From Roseibaca calidilacus (lineage in GTDB: Bacteria > Pseudomonadota > Alphaproteobacteria > Rhodobacterales > Rhodobacteraceae), in contig NZ_FBYC01000004.1 in NCBI RefSeq assembly GCF_001517585.1, forward strand, positions 1,507,501 through 1,571,500: DNA of 64,000 nucleotides, written 5' to 3'. The position numbers and the translations under genes are program-made. Positions 21,989 to 32,400 of this stretch are shown here, in pieces; within the stretch, counting starts at the first letter, position 1, and every line of letters starts with the position of its first letter. Below the pieces are notes generated by a model, which was not told the DNA's origin, made no database searches, and saw only the letters and a list, made by a program, of their open reading frames with translations.

Positions 21989-23125
21989 TCAGGAGCGTTT
22001 CGAAAATTCGGTCTCGCCGCCCTCGGCGAGGATCTTGGCTTGTGCGATCCACTCGTCGCGCTCAATCCGGCCCTTGAACTTCAACCGCGTATCGACCCAA
22101 GCGATCTCTGCCTCGGTCCAGCGTGCGATCTGCCAGAAATGCCACACGCCCAGTTCGTTCAACACGCCTTCCAGCTTGGGGCCGACACCCTTGATCTTTT
22201 TCAGATCATCCGGCGTGCCGCGTGCCTCTGCCAGCATTTCGGGCATCTCTTCGGCAATCTCGGGTGCAGGCTCCACGATTTTGGCCTTGGGCGCGGGGGT
22301 TGCGATCTCTTGCTTGACGCGCAGAGTGGCGCTGTCGCCCTTGGCTTTGGGCGCGGCTTCGGGATCGGCGGGTTTGGTCATCTCGGCCACGTCGCCGCCC
22401 ATCGGCTGCCCATCGGCGCGCGGGTGGTCACGCCATGGCGCGACCAGCGGCACTTCGGTGCCGTCAATGCGTTTGAGCGTATCGCCAATTCCGGTGGCCA
22501 GCGCGACAGAACCGTTCTGCGTCTGCCCGGTGTAATCCTTCAACGTGGTCGCCCCGCCCAAAGGTTCGGATGCAAAACGCCCTTTTTGCGAACCGGGCGT
22601 CGGCACTTTGCCCGCCGCCATATCGTCGATCAGCTTGGCGAAGCTCTCGGCGTCCAGATCCTCGTAATAATCCTTGCCGATCTGCGCCATGGGGGCGTTG
22701 GAACAGGCGCCAAGGCATTCCACCTCTTCCCACGAGAACTTGCCATCTGCCGACAATTTATGCGGCTGCTTGGCAATCTTCTCGCGGCAGACCTTGATCA
22801 GCTCTTCCGAGCCACACAGCATACAGGGCGTGGTGCCGCAAATCTGGAAATGCGCAACGCTGCCAACGGGTTGCAGCTGGAACATGAAGTAGAAGGTCGC
22901 CACTTCCAGCGCCCGGATATAGGCCATATCCAGCATAGATGCCACATGTTCAATCGCCGCGCGGGTCAGCCAGCCATGCTGTTCCTGCGCGCGCCACAAA
23001 AGCGGAATAATGGCACTGGCCTGACGGCCCGCCGGGTATTTGGCGATCTGCGCGTCCGCCCATGCCTGATTGGCCGGGGTGAAGGCGAAGCTGTTGGGCT
23101 GGTCTGAGTGCAGTCGGCGTAGCAT
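21989..23125 (-). CDS. nuoE: NADH-quinone oxidoreductase subunit E with long C-terminal extension
   Basis: NuoE is the 24 kDa thioredoxin-like subunit that holds [2Fe-2S] cluster N1a beside NuoF. Ligands C96, C101, C137 and C141 are in place. The family core ends near residue 180, but this protein has 378 residues: a Pro/Ala/Lys-rich linker (about 180-305) is followed by a helix-hairpin-helix-like unit ([20 protein letters not shown], 308-327, continuing to about 350). Such tails are known in Rhodobacterales NuoE proteins but their role is not. Its ATG directly follows the stop codon of the preceding small gene. Confidence 0.95.
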   Translation of the reverse strand: MLRRLHSDQPNSFAFTPANQAWADAQIAKYPAGRQASAIIPLLWRAQEQHGWLTRAAIEHVASMLDMAYIRALEVATFYFMFQLQPVGSVAHFQICGTTPCMLCGSEELIKVCREKIAKQPHKLSADGKFSWEEVECLGACSNAPMAQIGKDYYEDLDAESFAKLIDDMAAGKVPTPGSQKGRFASEPLGGATTLKDYTGQTQNGSVALATGIGDTLKRIDGTEVPLVAPWRDHPRADGQPMGGDVAEMTKPADPEAAPKAKGDSATLRVKQEIATPAPKAKIVEPAPEIAEEMPEMLAEARGTPDDLKKIKGVGPKLEGVLNELGVWHFWQIARWTEAEIAWVDTRLKFKGRIERDEWIAQAKILAEGGETEFSKRS

Positions 23126-23548
23126 TTATTTACTTCCTTGATGATCTTCTGCACAAAGCTCGATCACTGAGTTTTGAAAGTTTGCCAACAAATAAGCGAT
23201 GTCGGTAGGACACTCTGATCGCAAGACACATTCCTCAGTCTGCTGTTCAATTTTCCCTAGTGCTTCTATTGGCGTAAAAACAAAGTTAGAGGCCCTTGGA
23301 CCAGCAATAATTCGGAAATTCAAAAGCTTCCTAGAAAAATCGTTTTGAGCTTGCCGAAATATTCTTACACCTTGCTCTTGATCGCTTCCTCTTGTTGCCA
23401 TGAACATTGCCAAGCCAAGTTGATAAGCATACTCCGTGACGTCAATGCATGCTGACGCAACTGAGTTTTCCTGCGCTGCCACAACCACTGGCTTAGCTAC
23501 AACAGCCGCTAGGCTAATGGCCAAGATTGAGCGATAGTCTTTGTTCAC
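23126..23548 (-). CDS. AT-rich small secreted protein gene inserted between nuoD and nuoE
   Basis: I do not recognise this 140-residue protein. It begins with a signal peptide (about residues 1-25, ending VVAAQEN) and the mature part contains four cysteines, two close together (ECVLRSEC), suggesting a disulfide-bonded periplasmic protein. The start is a GTG overlapping the nuoD stop by four bases (GTGA), with GGAGAG upstream inside nuoD, and the TAA abuts the nuoE ATG, so it is co-translated with both. Its base composition is visibly AT-richer, with codons such as TTA, AAA and ATA that its neighbours avoid, which suggests acquisition. In the Paracoccus order I recall, nothing lies between these two genes. 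Confidence 0.7.
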   Translation of the reverse strand: MNKDYRSILAISLAAVVAKPVVVAAQENSVASACIDVTEYAYQLGLAMFMATRGSDQEQGVRIFRQAQNDFSRKLLNFRIIAGPRASNFVFTPIEALGKIEQQTEECVLRSECPTDIAYLLANFQNSVIELCAEDHQGSK

Positions 23549-24765
23549 CGGTCAATCTCTCCGAACACGACATCCATGGTGCCGATAATGGCGGCCACAT
23601 CGGCCAATTGGTGGCCCTTGGCCACATGGTCCATGCTTTGCAGGTGCAGGTAGCCCGGCGCGCGTAGTTTGGCGCGGTAGGGCTTGTTGGTGCCGTCCGC
23701 GACCAGATACACGCCGAATTCGCCCTTGGGCGCTTCCACGGCGGCATAAACTTCGCCCGCGGGCACATGGAACCCTTCGGTATACAGTTTGAAATGATGG
23801 ATCAGGCTTTCCATGGAGGTTTTCATGTCTGACCGCGACGGCGGCGTGATCTTGCCGCGTGCAAGAACATCGCCCTGCCCTTCGGACGCGCGCAGCTTTT
23901 CGATGGCCTGCAAGATGATCGAGGTCGACTCGCGCATTTCCTGCATCCGGCACAGGTAGCGGTCGTAGCAATCGCCATTCTTGCCGACAGGGATTTTGAA
24001 GTCGAATTCGTCATAGCATTCATAGGGCTGCGCGCGGCGCAAATCCCATGCCAGCCCGGACCCGCGCACCATGACGCCGGAATAGCCCCAATCCAGAATT
24101 TCCTGCTCGGTGATGATCCCGATATCGGCATTGCGCTGCTTGAAAATGCGGTTTTCGGTCAGCAGCGTGTCGATATCATCCAGCACCTTGGGGAATTCAT
24201 GCGCCCAAGCCTCGATATCGTCGATCAGCGCGGGCGGCAGATCTTGATGCACACCGCCGGGGCGGAAATAGGCCGCGTGCAGGCGCGCGCCGCAGGCCCG
24301 CTCGTAGAAGATCATCAGCTTCTCGCGTTCCTCGAAACCCCAGAGCGGCGGCGTCAACGCGCCCACGTCCATGGCCTGCGTGGTCACGTTCAGCAGATGC
24401 GACAGGATGCGCCCGATCTCGGAATAGAGCACCCGGATCAACTGCGCGCGGCGCGGCACCTCGACCCCAGTCAGGCGTTCGATCGCCAAGCACCAAGCAT
24501 GTTCTTGGTTCATCGGGGCCACATAATCCAGCCGGTCGAAATACGGCAGGTTTTGCAGGTAGGTGCGCGATTCCATCAGCTTTTCGGTGCCACGATGCAG
24601 CAGGCCGATATGCGGGTCGCAGCGTTCGACAATCTCACCGTCCAATTCCAGAACCAGACGCAACACACCATGCGCAGCAGGGTGTTGCGGGCCGAAATTG
24701 ATGTTGAAATTGCGGATGCGCTGTTCATGCGTCAGCGTGTCCGGCGTGTAGGAGCCATCCATCAT
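23545..24765 (-). CDS. nuoD: NADH-quinone oxidoreductase subunit D
   Basis: NuoD is the 49 kDa subunit forming the quinone-binding cavity with NuoB. The 406-residue protein has [25 protein letters not shown] near the N-terminus (the beta-hairpin histidine loop reaching the quinone), [15 protein letters not shown] with the conserved tyrosine, and a C-terminal [10 protein letters not shown] ending typical of the family. AGGAGG precedes its ATG at 24765, which overlaps the nuoC stop by four bases. Confidence 0.97.
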   Translation of the reverse strand: MMDGSYTPDTLTHEQRIRNFNINFGPQHPAAHGVLRLVLELDGEIVERCDPHIGLLHRGTEKLMESRTYLQNLPYFDRLDYVAPMNQEHAWCLAIERLTGVEVPRRAQLIRVLYSEIGRILSHLLNVTTQAMDVGALTPPLWGFEEREKLMIFYERACGARLHAAYFRPGGVHQDLPPALIDDIEAWAHEFPKVLDDIDTLLTENRIFKQRNADIGIITEQEILDWGYSGVMVRGSGLAWDLRRAQPYECYDEFDFKIPVGKNGDCYDRYLCRMQEMRESTSIILQAIEKLRASEGQGDVLARGKITPPSRSDMKTSMESLIHHFKLYTEGFHVPAGEVYAAVEAPKGEFGVYLVADGTNKPYRAKLRAPGYLHLQSMDHVAKGHQLADVAAIIGTMDVVFGEIDR

Positions 24766-25370
24766 GTCGCAGCCTCCTTCTTCTCGTCACCCGGCAGGAC
24801 ATATTCGGCCCCTTCCCAAGGCGACATGAAATCGAATTGCCGATATTCCTGCACCAGCGACACGGGTTCATAGACCACGCGCTTCAAGGTTTCGTCATAG
24901 CGGACCTCGGTATAGCCGGTGGTCGGGAAATCTTTGCGCAGCGGGTGGCCACGGAACCCGTAATCGGTCAGCAGGCGGCGCAGATCGGGGTGGCCCGAGA
25001 ACAGGATGCCGAACATGTCGAACACCTCTCGCTCGAACCAATTGGCCGACGGGTGAAGGCCGGTAATGGACGGGACGATGTCATCCTCCCCCGCCATCAG
25101 CTTTACCCGGATGCGGTGGTTCCGATACATCGACAAGAAATGATAGACCACCTCGAACCGATCCGCCCGGCCGGGATAGTCCACCGCCGTAATGTCTACC
25201 AGCGTGGAAAAGCGCATCGCTTCATCGGTTTGCAACCAATGCACCAGAACCGGCAGATGCGCCAGTGTCGTCGTCACGGTCAGTTCCCCAAAAGCAATGT
25301 CATGTCCAACAACCGCATCGGACATGCGTGCATCCAACTGGGCGGCGATATCTTGCAATTCTGTGCTCAT
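24762..25370 (-). CDS. nuoC: NADH-quinone oxidoreductase subunit C
   Basis: NuoC is the 30 kDa peripheral subunit that packs against NuoD and NuoB. The 202-residue protein has the family signature [37 protein letters not shown], starting near residue 113, and ends with the [15 protein letters not shown] tail. It is a separate gene, not fused to nuoD as in E. coli; it overlaps nuoD by four bases and follows nuoB by nine. Confidence 0.97.
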   Translation of the reverse strand: MSTELQDIAAQLDARMSDAVVGHDIAFGELTVTTTLAHLPVLVHWLQTDEAMRFSTLVDITAVDYPGRADRFEVVYHFLSMYRNHRIRVKLMAGEDDIVPSITGLHPSANWFEREVFDMFGILFSGHPDLRRLLTDYGFRGHPLRKDFPTTGYTEVRYDETLKRVVYEPVSLVQEYRQFDFMSPWEGAEYVLPGDEKKEAAT

Positions 25371-25379
25371 AAGCCCCCC

Positions 25380-26269
<890 letters not shown>

Positions 26270-26437
26270 CTTTGGCTCCTTTCGCAGGCAGCGTATGCTG
26301 CACCGAACTTTGCCAGCGAGAGTGCCACGCCAGCATTGGCTGCCCACCATCTACTCCGCAACGATGGACTGGTCAACTGAACTAGCCCGCCTGATCGCGG
26401 AAAAACACATATCGGGATACCATCGCATACATTCAAC

Positions 26438-26453
26438 ATTCATTAATTTGAAT
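26438..26453. promoter_or_regulatory. ATTC-N8-GAAT palindrome upstream of the nuo operon
   Basis: ATTC and GAAT half-sites separated by eight bases lie 169 bases upstream of the nuoA start codon; including one more base on each side, the arms are CATTCA/TGAATG (26437-26454). This is the operator form I recall for the persulfide-sensing repressor SqrR of Rhodobacter capsulatus. No clear promoter hexamers could be placed around it, so a role is tentative. Confidence 0.3.
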
Positions 26454-26512
26454 GACTTGCCGCGCCTGCGAAGGGTTTTCGCCGCAAGTGCAGCAGCGAC
26501 ACCATGACCATG

Positions 26513-27004
26513 TCACCCCTCGCCGGAATAAAGCGCCCCAAGATACAGCGCCTGTTCGCCGGTTTCGTGCAAAATGCAATTCAGATAGGCCGGGCTGGCC
26601 CCGGTGCCGCCCTGCCAAAGCGAGGCCTCATGCGTGCAGCGCGCATCCCGATACGGGATCCACGCGCGCTGCATGTCGCGCAAGCTGTTGGCCTGTATAG
26701 CCAAATGCGAGGGCAAGCCTTCGTCAGCCGCGCGCATCGCCTGCATCAACTGACCATATGCGTCGTTCAACATGTCATCCCAATAGGCCAGTTCCTGATC
26801 TAGGCAAAAACCCATCGCCACGGTGCTGCTGCCACCCGGCTGTTCCATGCAGGCCGCCGCCGCACGCCCGATACAGGCGCGCTTTTCGCCCGTATTCCCG
26901 CTGTCCCACAGGCAGGATTCGGTCGGCGCAATCTGAAAGGACAGGTCTTGCGCCGCCGCCGGGCCAGACAGCAACAGCACACAAAAGAATAGACAACGCA
27001 TCAT
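26513..27004 (-). CDS. Secreted LprI-like protein (DUF1311 type)
   Basis: A 163-residue exported protein with a signal peptide (about residues 1-19, ending AAAQ). The mature part contains six cysteines and the family-like core CLDQELAYWDDMLNDAYGQLMQAM followed by LRDMQRAWIPYRDARCTHEASLWQGGT, which match DUF1311/LprI-type proteins; some members of that family inhibit lysozyme, but that activity cannot be read from sequence. It is transcribed divergently from the nucleoside hydrolase gene and ends about 240 bases before nuoA, so it could read through towards the nuo operon. Confidence 0.8.
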   Translation of the reverse strand: MMRCLFFCVLLLSGPAAAQDLSFQIAPTESCLWDSGNTGEKRACIGRAAAACMEQPGGSSTVAMGFCLDQELAYWDDMLNDAYGQLMQAMRAADEGLPSHLAIQANSLRDMQRAWIPYRDARCTHEASLWQGGTGASPAYLNCILHETGEQALYLGALYSGEG

Positions 27005-27153
27005 GACGATTCCCTTTCCGATAACGTGACCGCATCAGCTTGGCACGGCGCGATTGCGTAATCACGACAAAATCGGCACCGCGCGCGGATCAACAGCCCT
27101 TGCGCCGCGCGCATAGGCTGCGCATCCTGCGCGGCACAAAACAAGGACATGCC

Positions 27154-28089
27154 ATGACACGCAAGATCATCATCGACACCGACCCCGGACAGGATGACGC
27201 GGTGGCCATTCTGCTCGCGCTGGCCGCGCCGGAACTGACGCTGCTGGGCATCACCTGCGTCGCGGGCAATGTGCCGCTGCCGCTGACCCATGTGAATGCG
27301 CGCCGCGTCTGCGAATTGGCGGGGCGGGCGGATATCCCGGTTTATGCCGGTTGCGATGCCCCTTTGGTGCGCAAGCTGGTAACGGCGGAACATGTGCATG
27401 GCAAGACCGGGTTGGATGGCGTGGATCTGCCCGCCCCCACACTGCCACTGGCCGAGGGCCACGCGGTCGATTTCCTGATCGACACGCTGCGCCGCGAAGC
27501 GCCCGGCACCGTCACGCTCGTGCCCATCGGCCCGCTGACCAATATCGCCATGGCGATGCAGCGCGCCCCCGACATCATCCCGCGCATTCAGCAGATCGTG
27601 TTGATGGGCGGCGCCTATTTCGAGGTCGGCAACATCACCCCCACCGCGGAATTCAACATCTATGTCGACCCGGAAGCCGCCAAGATCGTCTTTGGCGCAG
27701 GCGTTGACCTTGTGGTCATGCCGCTAGATGTGACCCACAAGGCGCTGGTGACCGCGCCGCGCATTGCCGCCTTCCGCGCCTTGCCCGGTCAGGTCGGCCC
27801 GGCGGTCGCCAGTTGGACAGATTTCTTCGAACGCTTCGACAAGGAAAAATACGGCTCCGCCGGTGCGCCGCTGCACGACCCCTGCACCATCGCCTATCTT
27901 CTACAGCCCGACCTGTTCACCGGCCGACATATCAATGTCGAGATCGAGACCGGATCGGACCTGACCCTTGGCATGACGGTCGCGGATTGGTGGCGCGTGA
28001 CAGGTCGCGCGCCCAACGCGCTGTTTATCGGCGATGTCGATGCAGATGGCTTCTTCACGCTTCTGACAGAGCGCCTCGCGCGCCTTTGA
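27154..28089 (+). CDS. Purine/pyrimidine-ribonucleoside hydrolase (inosine-uridine preferring type)
   Basis: This family cleaves the N-glycosidic bond of ribonucleosides to free base and ribose in nucleoside salvage. The 311-residue protein has the calcium-binding signature DTDPGQDDA with D8, D10, D14 and D15, the later VPIGPLTNIAMAM and MGGAYFEVGNITPTAEFN segments (about residues 145-172), and HDPCTIAYLL near 246 with the expected catalytic His and Ca-ligand Asp. AAGGA six bases before the ATG at 27154 supports this start over the longer frame. Substrate preference within the family is not certain. Confidence 0.93.
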   Translation: MTRKIIIDTDPGQDDAVAILLALAAPELTLLGITCVAGNVPLPLTHVNARRVCELAGRADIPVYAGCDAPLVRKLVTAEHVHGKTGLDGVDLPAPTLPLAEGHAVDFLIDTLRREAPGTVTLVPIGPLTNIAMAMQRAPDIIPRIQQIVLMGGAYFEVGNITPTAEFNIYVDPEAAKIVFGAGVDLVVMPLDVTHKALVTAPRIAAFRALPGQVGPAVASWTDFFERFDKEKYGSAGAPLHDPCTIAYLLQPDLFTGRHINVEIETGSDLTLGMTVADWWRVTGRAPNALFIGDVDADGFFTLLTERLARL

Positions 28090-28134
28090 CCCTGCCCTAT
28101 CCTCGTTACACGAATTGGGGGCCAAGCTTGGGCG

Positions 28135-28149
28135 GGGGGCAAAGCCCCC
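28135..28149. terminator. Short GC hairpin between convergent genes
   Basis: GGGGGC and GCCCCC arms with an AAA loop lie between the nucleoside hydrolase gene and the sulfotransferase gene, which converge here. There is no T-run, so it is only a possible terminator. Confidence 0.35.
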
Positions 28150-28168
28150 TTGCGACAGCGGCCAGAAT

Positions 28169-29584
28169 TCAGCCGGTCCAATCCTGAAAGCCCAGCGCAT
28201 CGTAATCCAAGGCATAGGCCGCGCGGCCTGCGGCCTCAATCTCGGCGTCGTATATCCCGCCGAGCGTGAAGCGGCGCGGCTGGGTCATGGGCGCAAACTC
28301 GGGCAGGTTCAGCCCAAGATCGCGGCCCAGATCGGGCAGGTCCCGCGCCAAGCTGCCCATGCGCAGCAAGCGATGCAGCGGCGCTTGCCCCATGACGCCT
28401 TCGATCACCTTTGTCTGGCTGGCCCATGCGGGCAGCACCGAAATGGCCGTCTGACCGTTCAGATTGGCGGCCACAAAACGCAGGAACGCCAAAAACCCGG
28501 CGCGGTGCAGCGCTGTATCATAGCTGTCCATCGCGTCTTTCTCGGGCAGGTCAACCCCATGCACGCGGGCCAAAAACGCGCGTACATTCGCGCGTTGGCC
28601 ATGCACGATCTGCCGCAGATAGACCTCATGCGCGCGAGCCAACGGATGATGCAGCACGGTAAAGACGCTGCGGCGCGGATGCGCGCGCAGCCAGTCACGC
28701 CAGCTTTGGGCGGTGAATTCGGCCTGTACGGACCGCCCGCCGTCGCACTGCGCCATCCAGTCCAGCACGCCCGGATCGGCGGCACCGGGCATTGGCAGGT
28801 AGGCCAGGGGCAAGGTCGCGCAAGCGCGCAGACCCCAGACCATCGGGCCCCGGCGCGGTTCGAAATTCGGTGTGCGCGACAGGTTGAAACGGTCCAGCCG
28901 CGCCATGCCGTCGCGCACCGCCTCGGGGTTGGTCAGCTTTTGGTCCAGCGGTTCGGGGTTCTGGCGTTTCAGCTTGCGCGAGGGCGCGTCAATCCGGCTG
29001 CGCACGCCCAGCCAAGCGGCCAGCCCGTTCAACACCTCGACATCATTGGCATCTTCATAGGCAAGGTAGAACGCGGTCTGCCCGGTGGTTTGCAGCATCC
29101 GCAGAATATGGGTTTGGAATTCCTGAATGCGGGTCACATGCGCTTCGAACTCTGCCGGGTCAAACGCGACCTGCGCCGTGCGCTTGGTTTTCACATCGCC
29201 CAGCTTCCATTGCTGCGTGGCCTGCGCGATCTTCAGCGACACATAGCTGTCCAGCGGGTTGCGCGTCAGGATGATTTTGGCGCAGCGCGGATCGTGCATG
29301 AACGTAGGCAGCACCCGTGCATCATGGTCGTGAAAGAAGCGGAACCCGGTCAGATCGGGCTGCGTGCGAATGGCCAAAAGCAGCGCCATAGGATTGCGGT
29401 CGCGTTCTGCCAGCGTCACACCATACAGCTCACCCTTACCCTCATGCGAGATGAAATGCGAGTTGAACACCTCGCCCTCGCAGGTGATGCCGTCAAATTC
29501 GTTGAGATTGGCCTCGACAAGGTTGGACCCTGTCCGCATCTCTGCCAGCACCACGAAATAGTCGAATGGGGAATCATCTGTCAT
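28169..29584 (-). CDS. Sulfotransferase-family protein, NodH-like, possible two-module protein
   Basis: The N-terminal half has the PAPS 5'-phosphosulfate loop at EMRTGSNLVEANL (about residues 15-27) and the 3'-phosphate motif LTRNPLDSYVSLK (about 105-117), so it should transfer sulfate from PAPS to a carbohydrate or similar acceptor. The second half (about 290-471) has a weaker, separate sulfotransferase-like stretch (FTVLHHPLARAHEVYLRQIVHG, about 315-336), which makes the 471-residue chain longer than ordinary NodH-type enzymes. It is the last gene of a minus-strand block with three glycosyltransferases, starting 12 bases after the GT14-type gene. cysQ, which recycles the by-product PAP, lies about 5 kb upstream. 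Acceptor unknown. Confidence 0.8.
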   Translation of the reverse strand: MTDDSPFDYFVVLAEMRTGSNLVEANLNEFDGITCEGEVFNSHFISHEGKGELYGVTLAERDRNPMALLLAIRTQPDLTGFRFFHDHDARVLPTFMHDPRCAKIILTRNPLDSYVSLKIAQATQQWKLGDVKTKRTAQVAFDPAEFEAHVTRIQEFQTHILRMLQTTGQTAFYLAYEDANDVEVLNGLAAWLGVRSRIDAPSRKLKRQNPEPLDQKLTNPEAVRDGMARLDRFNLSRTPNFEPRRGPMVWGLRACATLPLAYLPMPGAADPGVLDWMAQCDGGRSVQAEFTAQSWRDWLRAHPRRSVFTVLHHPLARAHEVYLRQIVHGQRANVRAFLARVHGVDLPEKDAMDSYDTALHRAGFLAFLRFVAANLNGQTAISVLPAWASQTKVIEGVMGQAPLHRLLRMGSLARDLPDLGRDLGLNLPEFAPMTQPRRFTLGGIYDAEIEAAGRAAYALDYDALGFQDWTG

Positions 29585-29596
29585 TGCGCGACCCTA

Positions 29597-31273
29597 TCAG
29601 GCAATTGAAAGGCCCTCAAAATCGCGCAACAGCGCCGGGGGCAATCCCTTGTTGCGCAACTCTTTCAGGAAATCCTCCAACCCGTCCAGCGATTGCATCT
29701 GTGGCAGGCCCGCGTCGGTGACGAAGGCTTGGGGCACGATCTTGGTCAGAACCGCCGACAGGTTGCGTTCCGGTGCTTCCAGAAATTCCGCAAGCGTCCA
29801 GACCCGCACATCAGCATTGACCCAGCGCGATTGCAGCACCGAAAGCATGTGCTGCTCGCGCTTTTGCAACCATGCGACATGGCCTAGCAGGTCGTCAGGC
29901 CGGTAATCGCCACGAAACAACGGCAACAAAGCGCAGCCGCTTATCAGCGATATCTGCGCGTTGCGGTCCTTGGCCATGAACCACATCAGGTCCGGGGGCA
30001 CATTGTCGCGCGCGCTGATCGAAAAGCACTGCCGCTCGCCGCGCGTGGCCCAAAGCAGATTGGTCAGGAACATGCGCGGATTGTAGTCGCGCAGGGCGGC
30101 ACTGTCGGAAATGGCCCCGTGCCAGACCTTGGCCCCGCCATGGAAATTGACGCGTTCCGGTGCATAAAGATGGCCATGCGCCCGCGTGCCCGTCGCCTGC
30201 CCCAGCCAATAGTCGAAGCCGCGGAACAACTGGTCAAAGCCGCTGAACACCGAATACGGCCCCGCCGTGACCGCCTGTCCGCTATCGTCGCTTGGAAAGC
30301 GGCTTTGCATATACAGACCCGCCCGCCCTTCGGTGCGCTGGCGTTCGGCCAGTTCGAAATAGCGGTCAATCTTGGCCGGTTCGGCTGGCACAGGGGCCAG
30401 TTTGCCCGCCGCATCGGTCAGGAAGAAATCGTAAAGCTTGTGCGCCTGCGGCCAGATTTTGCGGGCCAAAAAGCGGTCAGAGCGGCGCAAAAGCTGCAAA
30501 TGGTCGTCATAGAACAGGTTGGGCCGCCCGTTGCGGTCGAATTTCACCAGCGTCAGCGACCGGCTTTCAATGCGCTGTCCATGCAGGCGCGCAAGGGTCT
30601 GGAAATAGCTTTCATCGGGAATCCAGCAGCCTTTGAAATAGCGCTCGTAGCGCTTGCGCTTGGGGTGGGTCAGGATCGCTTCCAGCGTGGCGCGCGACAG
30701 GCACCACCATTGCGAGCCCATATGCGGCTCTAGCGGGCGGGGAATTTCGCGGGCGATACCCCAGCGGCGTTGCAGATCAACCCAAGCGTCGAACAGCCAG
30801 CGCTGTTTGCGCCAAGAGAACGGAAAATACAGCGTGAACCGTTCGCGCGACAGCCCGCCGGTGATCCAGTCACCATGGTCGACAGCCACCGATTCAATGA
30901 AATCCGTGCCCTCGCTTGCGCGCAGATGGCCGACAAGCTCTGCCGCCGGGCGCAGCGGCAGACAGGCCCCCGAAGTCAGCAGCACATGCCCAAGACTGCC
31001 GAAATCGCGCAGCAGCATTTCCGCAGCGGTCTGGCTGGCGGCGACAATATCCCATGACCCCCAGTCGCAGCGATGGCGCGGGACCATGCGCAGCAACGGG
31101 TGCGCGCCCAGTCCCGCCTGAAGCGCGGCAACCTGTGGCTGCGGCACCGCGCTATCGACATGCAGCGCCACGGCAACGCCCGCATCCAGCCAGAAGCGCG
31201 CGACCTGCGCAGCGCGGTCCAGCGCCGTGTGGCACAGCATGACCACACCCAAAGTCGGGGCCGCCGCCGTCAT
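29597..31273 (-). CDS. Core-2/I-branching-type beta-1,6-N-acetylglucosaminyltransferase-like protein (GT14)
   Basis: The N-terminal 270 residues match the branching-enzyme family: GVVMLCHTALDRAAQVARFW at the start, then DWGSWDIVAASQTAAEMLL, HVLLTSGACLPLRPAAEL, SQWWCLSR and CWIPDESYFQTLA. The C-terminal half (about 290-558) is a separate region of unknown fold that I associate with DUF5928-type proteins of Rhodobacterales. The protein is 558 residues from the ATG at 31273, which overlaps the stop of the upstream glycosyltransferase gene by four bases (ATGA). It probably adds a sugar to a surface glycan; donor and acceptor are not known. Confidence 0.8.
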   Translation of the reverse strand: MTAAAPTLGVVMLCHTALDRAAQVARFWLDAGVAVALHVDSAVPQPQVAALQAGLGAHPLLRMVPRHRCDWGSWDIVAASQTAAEMLLRDFGSLGHVLLTSGACLPLRPAAELVGHLRASEGTDFIESVAVDHGDWITGGLSRERFTLYFPFSWRKQRWLFDAWVDLQRRWGIAREIPRPLEPHMGSQWWCLSRATLEAILTHPKRKRYERYFKGCWIPDESYFQTLARLHGQRIESRSLTLVKFDRNGRPNLFYDDHLQLLRRSDRFLARKIWPQAHKLYDFFLTDAAGKLAPVPAEPAKIDRYFELAERQRTEGRAGLYMQSRFPSDDSGQAVTAGPYSVFSGFDQLFRGFDYWLGQATGTRAHGHLYAPERVNFHGGAKVWHGAISDSAALRDYNPRMFLTNLLWATRGERQCFSISARDNVPPDLMWFMAKDRNAQISLISGCALLPLFRGDYRPDDLLGHVAWLQKREQHMLSVLQSRWVNADVRVWTLAEFLEAPERNLSAVLTKIVPQAFVTDAGLPQMQSLDGLEDFLKELRNKGLPPALLRDFEGLSIA

Positions 31274-32280
31274 GCCCAATCCCCTTTCGACATCAGCCCC
31301 AGAATTTCCAACTGGCGCCAGTTGATGTATTCGGTCGAGTGTTCGCACCACAGGTTCTGCCCGTCGCGCAAGGTCAGGTCATAGGCGCGGTATTCCCGGC
31401 TTTCGGCGTAATGTTCGCCGCGCTGCAATTCCTCATTCGCCTTGTCCATGATCGTGTCCAGAAACTTGGCATGCAGCAACACGCCAGAGGCCTGCTCGCC
31501 CCCGCTTTCGTCATAGACCCGGTTCAGCCCGCGCGGCAATGCCATATGGCTGGAACTGACATAGGCATATTTGCGCGACCAGCGCACCAGCGGCACCTTG
31601 TTCAGCGCCGGGGCCTGTTCGGGGCTGTCGGACATGAACAGGCGCTGGCGCACGCCGCCCTGTATCCACAGATTGCCCATCAGCGGGTTTTTCCGAAGCG
31701 AGTAATTCGCGGCATCGAACCAGCGCGCGATCTCGAACGGGTTCTGCCCGGCGCGATAGGGCTGCGCGGCAATCGGCCCTTTGGGATACATATCCAGCAA
31801 CATGGCCGAGAAGGACTTGCGTCCTTGGCTGTCCAGCCAGTCGGTCAGCGCGTGCAACGGCCGGGTATCGGCATAAGGATAGAGCAGAAATTCATCCACA
31901 TCCGCCACAAGGCACCAATGATCCGCGCCATAGCGCCATTGCAGGTGGTTCAGCCAATCCACCCCAAAAGACGATGCCTTGTAACTGCCCTGCGTGGTCC
32001 AGAGCGACACGTCGCGCTGCGTTTCCAGATATTCGGCAGACCCGTCCTCGGACCCGTTATCGACCATCAGGAAATGCGCCACACCCATATTCCGATAATA
32101 CTCAAGGAAATAGGGCAAGCGCACAAATTCGTTGCGCAGCGTGGTGAAACACAGGATATCGCCTTGCCGAATGCGATCAGTGCGTTTGACGCGGGCGCGC
32201 AACTCTAGGCTTTTGCGCAGGGCGCGCATTAGCTTGACCTGCCGCCGGGCGCGCAATTTCAACTGCGTTTTCAATCCCAT
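31270..32280 (-). CDS. Glycosyltransferase family 2-like protein
   Basis: A 336-residue predicted cytoplasmic glycosyltransferase with a basic N-terminus (1-38), the GT-A nucleotide motif VDNGSEDGS (73-81) and a metal-binding DVDEF (127-131), as in the Glyco_tranf_2_4 group. The C-terminus ends with LWCEHS..INWRQLE.LGL...GDWA. It is a paralogue of the next upstream gene, with which it shares the motif order and ending, so the two arose by duplication. It overlaps the GT14-type gene downstream by four bases. A role in surface glycan assembly is inferred from the block it is in. Confidence 0.85.
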   Translation of the reverse strand: MGLKTQLKLRARRQVKLMRALRKSLELRARVKRTDRIRQGDILCFTTLRNEFVRLPYFLEYYRNMGVAHFLMVDNGSEDGSAEYLETQRDVSLWTTQGSYKASSFGVDWLNHLQWRYGADHWCLVADVDEFLLYPYADTRPLHALTDWLDSQGRKSFSAMLLDMYPKGPIAAQPYRAGQNPFEIARWFDAANYSLRKNPLMGNLWIQGGVRQRLFMSDSPEQAPALNKVPLVRWSRKYAYVSSSHMALPRGLNRVYDESGGEQASGVLLHAKFLDTIMDKANEELQRGEHYAESREYRAYDLTLRDGQNLWCEHSTEYINWRQLEILGLMSKGDWA

Positions 32281-32400
32281 GACACTACTCGCACCCGTAA
32301 TTCGGCCAACTGTGGCGGCCTTGATCTTGTCATGCCCGAGCGGCGGAACAATTGCAACAATCTTGCCCCATTCGGGTTTTTGTTGCGTAAATCAGTGTCA

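Noticed and set aside
20111-23107. A 998-codon plus-strand frame.
   Set aside because: It is antisense to nuoF, nuoE and small nuo genes; it has low-complexity, His/Arg-rich shadow sequence only.
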